Assembly: GCA_029864335.1 (NCBI GenBank)
Contig: JAOTTS010000008.1
Location: forward strand, 1 to 64,000
DNA length: 64,000 bases
Direction: 5' to 3'
DNA from: Candidatus Nitrosopumilus sp.
Lineage (GTDB): Archaea > Thermoproteota > Nitrososphaeria > Nitrososphaerales > Nitrosopumilaceae
In this document: piece by piece, positions 51,350-60,156 of the stretch
Numbering within the stretch: the first letter of the stretch is position 1
Layout of the letters: each line of letters starts with the position of its first letter
The notes under the pieces: model-generated
Databases searched by the model: none
Told to the model about the DNA's origin: nothing
Seen by the model: only the letters and a program-made list of their open reading frames with translations
Made by a program: the position numbers and the translations under genes

Positions 51350-51492
51350 TGTCCAAAAGAGTTACAATAGTTCTTGAAGATGCTATGATAAAGAAACTAC
51401 GTGAAAGACAGGTAAAATTGATCAAGGAATCTGTAGGATCTGTAAGTTTCTCTAGCGTTGTAAATGAAGCATTACGTCAACATTTCAAATAA
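51349..51492 (+). CDS. Ribbon-helix-helix mini-regulator (47 aa), fourth gene
   Basis: MSKRVTIVLEDAMIKKLRER gives the N-terminal beta strand and helix 1, SVSFSSVVNEALRQHFK gives turn and helix 2: a minimal Arc/MetJ-type fold. Overlaps the third gene (TAATG). A relative lies in the island at 11347-11493. Likely binds DNA as a dimer and may autoregulate the operon. Confidence 0.75.
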   Translation: MSKRVTIVLEDAMIKKLRERQVKLIKESVGSVSFSSVVNEALRQHFK

Positions 51493-51587
51493 TTTTAGTC
51501 ATCTGTTTTCACATCTAATTTAGTGATATTTTAGACATATTTCGTACTTTCAAAGCTCTTATTTTGGATATGATTTTCATTTATCGT

Positions 51588-52235
51588 ATGGAAATTACTG
51601 TAGATCAAATGTACCAAATTGAAAATAAAGGTCATGATATGGGATTTTTAAAAAAATTCATGATGGAAAATGCTGGAGCTGCATCCGTTAGAAGATTAGT
51701 TGACAAACTTGGTGATGTAGAATCTAAAAATATTTTGATTTTTGTAGGGTTGGGAAATAACGGTGGTGATGGTTTGGTGATGGCAAGACATTTAGCTGGT
51801 TATGGTGCAAATGTTACGGTCATGCTTCTTGGCACTCCTGAGAAAATCAAAACTGAAGAGAGCAATTGGAATTGGTCCATATTACAGAAAATGTCTTCTG
51901 TAAAATTGATGACTGGTGATTCTTTTAATTTTGATTTTAAACCAGATGTTATAGTAGATGGTATTTTGGGAACTGGTATTTCTGGAGAAATTAGAGAACC
52001 ATATGCATCTGCAATTAGTTTCATTAATGAAACAGACTGTTATAAATTTGCAGTTGATGTCCCATCTGGATTAGATCCTCAAACAGGTGAAACTGCAAAT
52101 ATTTGTACAAAATGTGACATGACAGTCACCTTTCATAAAATGAAACAAGGAATTCCTAAGAGAAAAGATTTGACAGGTGAATTGTTTGCAGAAAAAATTG
52201 GAATTCCTCCAGAAGCTGAAGAGGGTATCTTATGA
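51588..52235 (+). CDS. nnrE: NAD(P)H-hydrate epimerase (YjeF N-terminal domain)
   Basis: Repairs hydrated NAD(P)H by epimerisation. 215 aa from ATG 51588 (MEITVDQMYQIENKG); eight extra codons from 51564 are possible but do not fit the family. Signature LIFVGLGNNGGDGLVMARHL, DVIVDGILGTGISGEI, AVDVPSGLDPQTG. The dehydratase (YjeF C-terminal) domain is not fused here. Overlaps the next gene by 4 bp. Confidence 0.92.
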   Translation: MEITVDQMYQIENKGHDMGFLKKFMMENAGAASVRRLVDKLGDVESKNILIFVGLGNNGGDGLVMARHLAGYGANVTVMLLGTPEKIKTEESNWNWSILQKMSSVKLMTGDSFNFDFKPDVIVDGILGTGISGEIREPYASAISFINETDCYKFAVDVPSGLDPQTGETANICTKCDMTVTFHKMKQGIPKRKDLTGELFAEKIGIPPEAEEGIL

Positions 52236-52840
52236 AAGTTCATCAAATCCAAGTTGGAAATATGCAAAATTTCACTTACATTGTAGAAGATGAAGATACA
52301 AGCGAGGCAATAATTATTGATCCATCTTGGGAGCTAGTGGAATTAGAAATGATCATAAAAAGAAATGATCTGAAAATCAAATACATTGTAAATACTCATC
52401 ATCATTTTGATCATACTCTGGGAAATGAAGCAATATCTGAGTCAACTAAAGCTCCAATCATTCAACATAAATATTCTGAATTGAAGCATGATATTACTGT
52501 AAAAGATGGTGATTTTATAGAATTTGGCAATTCAAAATTAAAAGTACTTCATACTCCGGGCCACTCTAAAGATAGCATATGTCTTATAGGTGATGGCAAA
52601 ATTTTTTCAGGAGATACATTATTTGTTGGAAATTGCGGAAGAATTGATTTACCTGGAGGTAGTGCAAAGGAGCTATACCACAGTCTGTTTGATGTTCTGT
52701 ATTCATTAGATAATAATTTGGTATTGTATTCTGGTCATAATTATGGCTCTTCTGAAGTATCTACTATTGGACAAGAAAAGATTACAAATCACGTTATGCA
52801 AAAACGAACAGAACAACAATTTGTTGAAATGATGGGCTAG
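52232..52840 (+). CDS. Metallo-beta-lactamase-fold hydrolase (glyoxalase II-like)
   Basis: 202 aa. Metal motif THHHFDHTLG (HxHxDH), then HTPGHSKDSIC, FSGDTLF and SGHNYGSS, the glyoxalase II-type set. It could hydrolyse thioesters such as S-acyl-glutathione analogues or act on persulfides; the true substrate in a glutathione-free archaeon is unknown. Translationally coupled to nnrE. Confidence 0.88.
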   Translation: MKVHQIQVGNMQNFTYIVEDEDTSEAIIIDPSWELVELEMIIKRNDLKIKYIVNTHHHFDHTLGNEAISESTKAPIIQHKYSELKHDITVKDGDFIEFGNSKLKVLHTPGHSKDSICLIGDGKIFSGDTLFVGNCGRIDLPGGSAKELYHSLFDVLYSLDNNLVLYSGHNYGSSEVSTIGQEKITNHVMQKRTEQQFVEMMG

Positions 52841-52847
52841 TGATTTC

Positions 52848-53912
52848 TTGGAAAATTTTCAACTACATGGGAATATAGATCACGCCAATAATTTTATTGA
52901 AACTATGAAATCAGGGAGATTTCTTTTTTCATTTATCATATCATATACTGAAACTTGTGAAATTCCTGGAATCACTTTTGCGGGTGCAGATATGAACTCC
53001 ATTCAATTTACGCCACCAGCTGATGCAGAATATCTTCACTACGGATATTGTAAAACTATAGATAAAATCCCAATGACTCCAGATGGAAAACCTACCCCTG
53101 GCTTACTTACCAAAACTGCATTAGAATCTTCTAGTATTCCACATTTGACTATTAATGCTGGCAGTAAAGTTTTACCACAATTGCCATTTATTGAAACTGG
53201 TTTGCCATTTGGGAAAAATATTTCTACTAATGATGCGATGACTGATTCTCAAGTATCTCATGCTGTAGATTATGGTAGAATAGTTGGGAGGAGTTTAGCA
53301 TCGCTTACTGATTGCCTAGTGATTGGTGAGAGCATTCCTGGAGGAACTACAACTGCATTGGCTGTATTAAGAGGATTGGGTTTTGATGCTAAAGTCAGTT
53401 CTAGTATCCCAAATAACCCTGTAGAGTTGAAAAATCAAATTGTTGATTCTGCACTCAAACGAATTGATTCTAATCATCCTTACAGTATTGTAGCAAAAGT
53501 AGGTGACCCCATGATTCCTTTTGTTGCTGGAATGTTAAATTCTGCAGCTGACGTTTCTAAGGTTATGCTTGCAGGCGGAACTCAGATGATGGCAGTATTA
53601 GCATTTGCATCCAAAATTGGATTCAATAAAGAAAATACTGTAATTGGAACCACTTCATACATTACAAATGATGAAAGTGCAAATTTTACGAATCTGGTTG
53701 AAAAAATTGCTGACGTACCTGCAATTTCTATAAATCCTGGTTTAGAAAATTCTAGATATTCTGGTCTAAAGGCATTTTCAGAAGGATTTGCAAAAGAAGG
53801 GGTAGGTGCTGGTGGAAGCATAATTTCCTCCATGATAAAAACTGGAAATGATTCTACAAAATATTTAGACTTGGTGGAAAAAGAATATCGTCGATTATTT
53901 ACTTCACTATAA
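52848..53912 (+). CDS. CobT-like nicotinate-nucleotide phosphoribosyltransferase family protein
   Basis: 354 aa of the archaeal CobT-like family (TIGR00303/UPF0284). FSFIISYTETCEIPGITFAG, PFIETGLPFGKNI, LVIGESIPGGTTTALAVLRG and GGTQMMAVLAFASK are recognisable. The family is assigned to activation of the lower ligand base of cobalamin; ammonia-oxidising archaea make cobalamin, so this fits. Start is TTG 52848, 7 bp after the previous stop. Confidence 0.85.
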   Translation: MENFQLHGNIDHANNFIETMKSGRFLFSFIISYTETCEIPGITFAGADMNSIQFTPPADAEYLHYGYCKTIDKIPMTPDGKPTPGLLTKTALESSSIPHLTINAGSKVLPQLPFIETGLPFGKNISTNDAMTDSQVSHAVDYGRIVGRSLASLTDCLVIGESIPGGTTTALAVLRGLGFDAKVSSSIPNNPVELKNQIVDSALKRIDSNHPYSIVAKVGDPMIPFVAGMLNSAADVSKVMLAGGTQMMAVLAFASKIGFNKENTVIGTTSYITNDESANFTNLVEKIADVPAISINPGLENSRYSGLKAFSEGFAKEGVGAGGSIISSMIKTGNDSTKYLDLVEKEYRRLFTSL

Positions 53913-54041
53913 CTGATATTGCCAAATTTCTAAGATATTCTGTGAATCTATATCTTTTTCAAGTGCCACATAATAGAATGATAATTATATTGGAATTATT
54001 TCTGAAAATTGGGGTTTTTAACTGATAAGCCTATTTTTTGA

Positions 54042-54614
54042 TTATTGCGTTGAAGAGCTTTCATCTTTTGCAGTTTCTTCAGCAGTGACCTCTACTGCAG
54101 GTTCCTTTGGTTTTGTTTTCTCCAACATTTCTGGGATTTTAGATTCTGGTGTAAAATGAATATTATCTTCTTCTGCAACCGTTACGGTATATGATGGGAT
54201 GTCTACTTTTCTTTCACCAATCATAATGTGACCGTGAATAACTGCTTGTCTTGCTTGATATGGTGTCTTAAATCCTAATTTCTTTGTAACAATGGTTTGT
54301 AATCTGCGTGAAAGTAAATCATTAGCATTTAGATTAAGTACATCATCCAATGTTGCATCACTACTTACTAATCCAATCCTTGCAAGAGATTTCATTAGAA
54401 TTGGTTCTTTCTCTTCTCTAATCTCTTGTCTTAATGCAAGTAATGATCTTGCTTGGTGTCTTACACGCGATAATTCTGTATGTGCTTTCCATAATTCTCT
54501 TTTTGTTCTTAATCCAAACGTACCGAGAGTTTTGAGCTCTTCCATTTTTAACTCATAATTGAGTGGTCTCTTGGGTTTTCTCCAAACTCTTCGTGGGTAT
54601 TTTGGATCTCCCAT
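54042..54614 (-). CDS. rpsD: 30S ribosomal protein uS4
   Basis: 190 aa. YPRRVWRKPKRPLNYELKME, RRLQTIVTKKLGF, TPYQARQAVIHGHIMIGERK (S4 RNA-binding domain). A C-terminal acidic tail (EVTAEETAKDESSS) extends beyond the core. Nine bases after uS13; the usual uS11 does not follow. Confidence 0.95.
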   Translation of the reverse strand: MGDPKYPRRVWRKPKRPLNYELKMEELKTLGTFGLRTKRELWKAHTELSRVRHQARSLLALRQEIREEKEPILMKSLARIGLVSSDATLDDVLNLNANDLLSRRLQTIVTKKLGFKTPYQARQAVIHGHIMIGERKVDIPSYTVTVAEEDNIHFTPESKIPEMLEKTKPKEPAVEVTAEETAKDESSSTQ

Positions 54615-54623
54615 TCAAAACAC

Positions 54624-55184
54624 CTATTCCGATTTCTCCGGTGCTGCTTCTGCTGCTGGAGCTGTTGCTTCTGCTGCTGGAGCTGTTGCTTCTGCTGCTG
54701 GAGCTCCTGCGCTTCCCTTCTTTACTGGTGCTACCATTCCTCCTTTTGCTACTCCTACTGCTCCGCCTTTTCTACCCGATGTTCGAGTTCTTTGTCCTCT
54801 AACTTTAAGACCGCTAAGATGACGATAACCTCTCCAACTTGCAGTTATTCTTTCTCTCTCAATATCATTTCTTAATGTAAACGGAATATCTGATGTCAGC
54901 AAATGTAAATCTGCTCCGGTTTCAATATCTTTTCTTCTATTCAGAAACCATGTTGGGAAATTTCCTCCGACGGGATCTGTGATTAATTTTTCGATTGCCT
55001 GGACATTCTCTTCAGTAAGATTTCCGATGTTGGAATTTGTGCTAATTTTTAGTGTGTCTAGAATTGCCGTGGCAAAATTATGTCCTATTCCTTTTATCTG
55101 GGTCAATCCTATAAGCATTTTTCGCTCTCCTGGAATGTCATTACCCACAATCCTTACAATGTGTCTATATTCTTGAGTACTCAA
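54624..55184 (-). CDS. rpsM: 30S ribosomal protein uS13 with Ala/Glu/Pro tail
   Basis: 186 aa. [52 protein letters not shown] are the family marks. After the core, residues 155-186 form a low-complexity tail with repeats of APAAEAT not usual in other archaea. The repeated DNA there is nearly identical, so tail length may vary among strains. First gene of an S13-S4 pair. Confidence 0.95.
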   Translation of the reverse strand: MSTQEYRHIVRIVGNDIPGERKMLIGLTQIKGIGHNFATAILDTLKISTNSNIGNLTEENVQAIEKLITDPVGGNFPTWFLNRRKDIETGADLHLLTSDIPFTLRNDIERERITASWRGYRHLSGLKVRGQRTRTSGRKGGAVGVAKGGMVAPVKKGSAGAPAAEATAPAAEATAPAAEAAPEKSE

Positions 55185-55307
55185 GTATTCAAAAATTCAA
55201 AGAAACCCCGATAAAAACCATGCTAGGCACCAAATTGAATGATTTTTCAATATTTTTTAGATATAGATTAGTTTCAAGGCTTTATTTTGATATATTTTTG
55301 ATTCAAA

Positions 55308-55460
55308 TTATCTACAGTCTTCATCCTCTGTCCAATCGTTCCCCTGAATATTCCATAGGTTGCATTTACAGCATTTTTTGATTCCCCGTTGAGCATCAAT
55401 ATCTACACAAAAACAGTGTTCACCTTTACCTGATGGATCCTGACTACAAAGCTTTTGCAT
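55308..55460 (-). CDS. Cysteine-rich mini-protein (50 aa)
   Basis: MQKLCSQDPSGKGEHCFCVD, then IKKCCKCNLWNIQ and EDCR: seven cysteines in pairs, suggesting zinc or iron binding. No ribosome binding site is obvious. Unknown family; it lies between S13 and the next plus-strand gene, divergent from the latter. Confidence 0.65.
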   Translation of the reverse strand: MQKLCSQDPSGKGEHCFCVDIDAQRGIKKCCKCNLWNIQGNDWTEDEDCR

Positions 55461-55543
55461 GATATTATACAAACTCCTTTTTCTTAATTATCTTATTGAA
55501 GGGGTAAATTCAAAAAGTTAATAATTTCTAATTTTTATGTTAT

Positions 55544-55861
55544 ATGCAAATGGAAAATGCTTTTGATAAAGAAAAAGTTGTGGATTGTATGTTTGATCCT
55601 ATCACCTCTTCAATTTTGGCAGAACTTGAAGATGGTGAAAAAGAATGTTCATTTTTGGCGCAACAAGCTTTAATATCTGAAAATGATGTTCTTGATAGGC
55701 TTTCTTATTTAATTGAACATGAATTTGTTTTCAAAAATTCTGATGGAAACAAATACTTACTTTCAGCCAATTCTGAGAAACTCAATAATGTAGTTGAAAA
55801 CAGTGAGAATTTTGATGCTACAATTAGTGGTCTTGAAAAAATGGATAGTTATCTAAACTGA
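55544..55861 (+). CDS. Winged-helix-like hypothetical protein (105 aa)
   Basis: FDPITSSILAELEDGEKECS, LAQQALISENDVLDRLSYLI, EHEFVFKNSDGNKYLL reads like an ArsR/MarR-type helix-turn-helix with a wing. No metal Cys motif. The C-terminal helix could dimerise. Convergent 9-bp overlap with the next gene. Function unknown. Confidence 0.6.
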   Translation: MQMENAFDKEKVVDCMFDPITSSILAELEDGEKECSFLAQQALISENDVLDRLSYLIEHEFVFKNSDGNKYLLSANSEKLNNVVENSENFDATISGLEKMDSYLN

Positions 55862-56356
55862 CCTTTTTCTATTTTTAATGCCAAGGATTCCAACTCCAGC
55901 TAAACCTATCATTCCAGCAACAATCACGTAAACTGGAATAAAACCAAGAATCTCCTTTCCTGAATCCGGCAGTGGTCCAATAGCTCCAAATACTTGAGTT
56001 TCTTCATTACTGTTGCTTTGAATAATTAGTTTGTAAGTTCCTGTTTCTAAAACTCCGAATTCCTCTTCAATAGTTTCTTCATTAATTTCTTGAGATATTA
56101 TTTCGATATCAAACGGATCCAATATTTTTGCAGAAAATGTATTTTCTTGGAATTCTATAATCTGAACGGCAAAAATCCCAGTGGATGTCATTTGTGAATC
56201 AAAATCATTGAAAATAGAAAGTGTTTGTTCAGAACTTACCTTTCCATTATCTTGAATAATCCCTTCTAGAATAGCTTGATTTCCTAAAACTAATAGAAAT
56301 AGTCCTATGATGATTGCAACTCCTGAACCCACTATTGCCATTCCTGATTTTTGCAC
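55853..56356 (-). CDS. Two-helix membrane protein with extracellular domain
   Basis: 167 aa: an N-terminal helix (VGSGVAIIIGLFLLVLGNQA), a beta-rich ectodomain of about 90 residues, a C-terminal helix (IPVYVIVAGMIGLAGVGILG) and a short basic tail (KNRKRSV). Topology with both ends inside is likely. No family known to me. Confidence 0.7.
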   Translation of the reverse strand: MQKSGMAIVGSGVAIIIGLFLLVLGNQAILEGIIQDNGKVSSEQTLSIFNDFDSQMTSTGIFAVQIIEFQENTFSAKILDPFDIEIISQEINEETIEEEFGVLETGTYKLIIQSNSNEETQVFGAIGPLPDSGKEILGFIPVYVIVAGMIGLAGVGILGIKNRKRSV

Positions 56357-56515
56357 AAACTAGCATTGATTTTCTTTAGTTTAAACCTAATTTTTCAACA
56401 AGTGGTAATAATTAGCCATGAAAAATTAGACTTGACTAAAAAAGTTAGCTTAGGTTAAATTTAAATAAAGAATTTGATATATTGTGATATCCTGAAAATA
56501 ACTCGTTCTCAAATT

Positions 56516-57547
56516 ATGATCTTAGCAATTATGTTCTTCGTTGGAATGACCTTAATTATGATTTTTCCAATCGTTTCTGAAGCTCAATCTGATGAAAAAA
56601 CTTTTGTAACACATACTGGGGCTGTTGTAAAAACCTCAGGAGAAATTATTGATCCTCTTTATGTTGCATCCACTATGGAATTTGATCCCATGGAGTATTT
56701 ACGTGATTTCAACTACGGGCGAGTTTCAGAGTTACCTGATGGAACCACTCTGAGAGAATATACAATTATTGCTGAAGATGACAAAATAATGGAAGTATCC
56801 CCTGGTGTTTTTTATAATGTGTGGACTTTTAATGGAACGGTTCCTGGTCCTACAATTAGAGCTACTGAAGGTGATCTTCTTCGAATAAAATTCATCAACA
56901 ATGGTGAAAAAGAACATACAATGCATTTCCATGGAATCCATCCTGCAGGAATGGATGGTGTGTTTGAACCTGTAGGGGGAAATGGTGGACAGTTTGTTTA
57001 TGAATTTACTGCAGGTCCAGTAGGTGTTCATCCATATCACTGCCATGTGATGCCTCTAGAAGAACACATTGTACATGGGCTTTATGGTGTCTTTATTGTT
57101 GATCCTAAAGAAGAACGAGCACCAGCTGATGAGATGGTTATGGTTCTAAATGGATTAGATACTGACTTTGATACTGAGAATAATTTCTATGCTGCAAATA
57201 CTATTCCATTTTATTATCAGCACCATCCTATTCAAATTAACACAAATGAATTAATTCGAATTTACGTAGTCAATATGGTTGAATTTGATCCAATAAACAA
57301 TTTCCATTTACATGGAAATTTGTATAAATATTATCCAACAGGAACTGATCTCATTCCTTCATTTTATACTGACATGATAACTTTGTCCCAAACTGAGCGT
57401 GGAATAATGGAATTTGAATATCGGTTCCCTGGAAAATATCTATTTCATGCTCATAAGGTTGAATTCTCAGAAAAAGGTTGGGTTGGAATCTTTCTAGCCA
57501 AAGATAATCAGGAAAAAAGCACACAGGAAATAAAATATGGAGGTTAA
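56516..57547 (+). CDS. Two-domain multicopper oxidase
   Basis: About 343 aa from ATG 56516, which gives a proper signal segment (MILAIMFFVGMTLIMIF); TTG 56474 would add 14 residues. Domain 1 has HTMHFHGIHP and GVHPYHCHVMPLEEHIVHG, so the type 1 copper Cys lies in domain 1. Domain 2 has FHLHGNLYKY and FHAHKVEFSEKGW, lacking that Cys. This is the arrangement of two-domain laccase-like oxidases, where trimers place trinuclear copper sites between subunits. It could oxidise Fe(II), Cu(I) or nitrogen oxides. It overlaps the ZIP gene by 11 bp. Confidence 0.88.
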   Translation: MILAIMFFVGMTLIMIFPIVSEAQSDEKTFVTHTGAVVKTSGEIIDPLYVASTMEFDPMEYLRDFNYGRVSELPDGTTLREYTIIAEDDKIMEVSPGVFYNVWTFNGTVPGPTIRATEGDLLRIKFINNGEKEHTMHFHGIHPAGMDGVFEPVGGNGGQFVYEFTAGPVGVHPYHCHVMPLEEHIVHGLYGVFIVDPKEERAPADEMVMVLNGLDTDFDTENNFYAANTIPFYYQHHPIQINTNELIRIYVVNMVEFDPINNFHLHGNLYKYYPTGTDLIPSFYTDMITLSQTERGIMEFEYRFPGKYLFHAHKVEFSEKGWVGIFLAKDNQEKSTQEIKYGG

Positions 57548-58712
57548 TAATTTATCAAAATTCAAAGTTATTGCTAGTGGAGTAATTCCCTTTGGTTTTC
57601 TGGTAATCTTAATGCTGTATATTTTTGGACCCGGTGCTGATTTATTGGATTTGGGAATTCCTCTACCTGAAATTACAATTGAACGTGTAACTTTTATTGA
57701 TTCAGAAATACAGGCTACAGTTAGGAATACTGGTCCTATTCCAGTTGAAATAGTGATGGCAGATATTAATGATAGAATTCAGCCTGCTGCGGTAGAACCT
57801 GATAGATTCCTAGAAAGATATGAGACTACCTTAGTCCGAATTCCTTTTGAGTGGAACGAGGCAGAACCATACACAATTGGAATAACTGTAGAGGATGGAA
57901 CAAGATTTGAGAAAGAAATCGAGGCTGCTGCATTTGCGCTCGAACCAACTTTTGATCTTGTTGTGTTTTTTGCAATAATTGGAACATATGTTGGAATAAT
58001 TCCTGTGATGATAGGATTACTTTGGCTTCCATTTATTAAAAAAATTAGCAAGCAAAAATATTATTTCTTTTTGGCATTAACAGTTGGACTATTGTTATTC
58101 TTGGCAATTGATTCCATAGAAGAAGCCATAGAAGTTTCAAATGAAAATTTGGCTAAAAGCTTTAATGGCTCTTTACTTATTGCAACTGTTGTTGTTTTGT
58201 CTTTTCTTGGATTATATTATGCTGGAAATAAGATTGTCAAAAAAGCTGACTCTTCAAAACTTGCTAAGCCCGTTGCAATTGCATTAATGATATCTATTGG
58301 AATTGGTTTGCATAATTTTGGTGAGGGTCTTGCTGTTGGTGCCTCTGTTGGTTTAGGATCTATTGCATTTAGCACATTTTTGATTGTAGGTTTTGCTTTG
58401 CATAATACTACTGAAGGAATAGCAATTGCCGCTCCGATGTCAAAAGGAAAATTAATGATTGGCAAACTTGCTGCTTTGGGAATAATTGCTGGGTCTCCTG
58501 CAATTTTTGGTGCATGGGTTGGAGGTTTTATATATTCACCATTCACATCTGTAATATTTCTGGCAATTGGAGCAGGTGCAATTTTTCAAGTAATCCTTGT
58601 TATTGTGAAATGGATAAGAGAAGAAAATGAAAAAAACATGTCCAGTTTTTCAGTTGTATCTGGTTTTGCAGTAGGAATGCTAGTTATGTATCTGACTAGT
58701 ATCCTGGTTTAG
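57537..58712 (+). CDS. ZIP-family metal transporter with an extracellular beta domain
   Basis: 391 aa. One helix (ASGVIPFGFLVILMLYIFG), an ectodomain of about 100 residues (ITIERVTFIDSEIQ ... GITVEDGTRFE), then the eight-helix ZIP core with metal sites HNFGEGLAVGAS (TM4) and HNTTEGIAIAAP (TM5). Imports Zn, Fe or another divalent metal. The start lies inside the oxidase gene, so oxidase and transporter are translationally coupled and may work on one metal. Convergent with the CDF gene. Confidence 0.88.
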   Translation: MEVNNLSKFKVIASGVIPFGFLVILMLYIFGPGADLLDLGIPLPEITIERVTFIDSEIQATVRNTGPIPVEIVMADINDRIQPAAVEPDRFLERYETTLVRIPFEWNEAEPYTIGITVEDGTRFEKEIEAAAFALEPTFDLVVFFAIIGTYVGIIPVMIGLLWLPFIKKISKQKYYFFLALTVGLLLFLAIDSIEEAIEVSNENLAKSFNGSLLIATVVVLSFLGLYYAGNKIVKKADSSKLAKPVAIALMISIGIGLHNFGEGLAVGASVGLGSIAFSTFLIVGFALHNTTEGIAIAAPMSKGKLMIGKLAALGIIAGSPAIFGAWVGGFIYSPFTSVIFLAIGAGAIFQVILVIVKWIREENEKNMSSFSVVSGFAVGMLVMYLTSILV

Positions 58713-60061
58713 AGGGGTTCTGGATGTATTGTAATTACAGAATTTTTTATTTCTGCTCTGATTACATGCTCTATTTTTGATATCAAATCATGAACTTTTT
58801 CAATTGATAATTCTTTATCAAACGAACAATCGATATCTATTTTTAGAATATTCTCAAAATTCAAAGACACAATTCTTCCAATTTTTTTAATTTCTGAATA
58901 TTTTTCTAATATTGCTTTGATTCTATTTTCAGTGATTTTATCCTCCAAGTTGAAATTTTTAGGTATTTTGACAAAAGGCTCTAAATGAATTGTGGCATGC
59001 TCTATTTCTGGAATATTTTTATGAATTTCTTGTTCAATAATTTCAGAAATTTTATGAGCAGATAAAAGATTCATCTCTCTATCTACCATTACATGTAAAT
59101 TCGAATATGTTTTTCCTTTGGTTTTATGTGTACTTACGTTATGAACTTCTTTGACACCATCCACCCTTTTTGAAATTTCTAGAATTTTTGCATCTAATGG
59201 AACATCTTGCCAATTTGGTTCAAAATGTACAGTAATTGTTGAATTTGAAATTCTATTTTTTATATTTCTCTCAACATTATTGCTAATTTCGTGAGCTTTG
59301 TCAAAACTAGTATCTCCTCTTAGTGATATTGTTATGTCTGCAAAAATTGTATCTCCTGATCTTCTCATCAATACTTGGTTTGCATCAATTACACCTTCTG
59401 TTGCGATTGCAATTTCCTTAACATCCTTTACAAGTTCCGGTGAAATGATGTCTGTCAAATCAAGAGCAGTTTTATAGACTAGTTTAATGCTAAGTACTGC
59501 TAATAATGCTCCAAGGATTAATGCTGCAACAAAATCACCAAAATATAATCCATATGAAACTAGAACTATTCCAATAATTGCAACTAAAGTGGATCCAAGA
59601 TCCATAAATGCATGATAGAAATCTGCTTTGAGAGTATCTCCTCCAATTTTCTTAATTGATTTTCGTAGCAGACCTAATCTAAAAATATCAATTCCAATCG
59701 TGTATAATCCTGCAAGGATTGCAAACAATCCTGGTAAAATGGTTGGAGGTGGACTCTGCAATCTGTGAATGGATTCATAAATAAAAAAACATGCAATCAA
59801 AAAAATTGCAATTCCTCCAATCATTCCCCCTAAAGATTCGATTTTACCATGTCCATAGGTATGCTCAGCATCAGCTGGCTTCATTGCCATTCTTGCAGCC
59901 AAAAGTAAGACCATTGTTACTACACTATCCAATAACGCATGAATACCATCTGTAATGAGGGCTAGACTATTTGAGATTACACCAAAAATTAATTCAACCA
60001 AAAATGCTGAAAATATAGCTAACAGTGAAATCTGTAATACTTTGGTCCTTTGAACAAACAT
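58709..60061 (-). CDS. Cation diffusion facilitator family exporter
   Basis: 450 aa. Six helices with metal motifs DGIHALLDSVVT (TM2) and HAFMDLGST (TM5), then a long cytosolic part with two or three ferredoxin-like metal domains (IATEGVIDANQVLMRRSGDT, VDGVKEVHNVSTHK, EIEHATIHLEP), longer than the usual one. Exports Zn, Fe, Mn or Co. Facing the ZIP importer with a 4-bp overlap, it suggests a local metal-homeostasis set. Confidence 0.9.
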   Translation of the reverse strand: MFVQRTKVLQISLLAIFSAFLVELIFGVISNSLALITDGIHALLDSVVTMVLLLAARMAMKPADAEHTYGHGKIESLGGMIGGIAIFLIACFFIYESIHRLQSPPPTILPGLFAILAGLYTIGIDIFRLGLLRKSIKKIGGDTLKADFYHAFMDLGSTLVAIIGIVLVSYGLYFGDFVAALILGALLAVLSIKLVYKTALDLTDIISPELVKDVKEIAIATEGVIDANQVLMRRSGDTIFADITISLRGDTSFDKAHEISNNVERNIKNRISNSTITVHFEPNWQDVPLDAKILEISKRVDGVKEVHNVSTHKTKGKTYSNLHVMVDREMNLLSAHKISEIIEQEIHKNIPEIEHATIHLEPFVKIPKNFNLEDKITENRIKAILEKYSEIKKIGRIVSLNFENILKIDIDCSFDKELSIEKVHDLISKIEHVIRAEIKNSVITIHPEPL

Positions 60062-60156
60062 TTTCCTCCTTTTTGATAATCTGAATCACGTATTACCGTT
60101 TTCTAAGGAAAAATGGTACGACAAAGTTATTTGTGATAAAATAGGATTTTGGACTG

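Noticed and set aside
52848-53912. Recoding of stop codons in the window (TAG at 36541, TAA/TGA near 34200)
   Set aside because: The interrupted frames also carry frameshifts or lack starts, and intact genes use all three stops normally, so decay explains them better.
54559-54822. Two overlapping plus-strand frames rich in Ala/Leu/Pro
   Set aside because: Produced by the repeated DNA that encodes the S13 tail on the minus strand.
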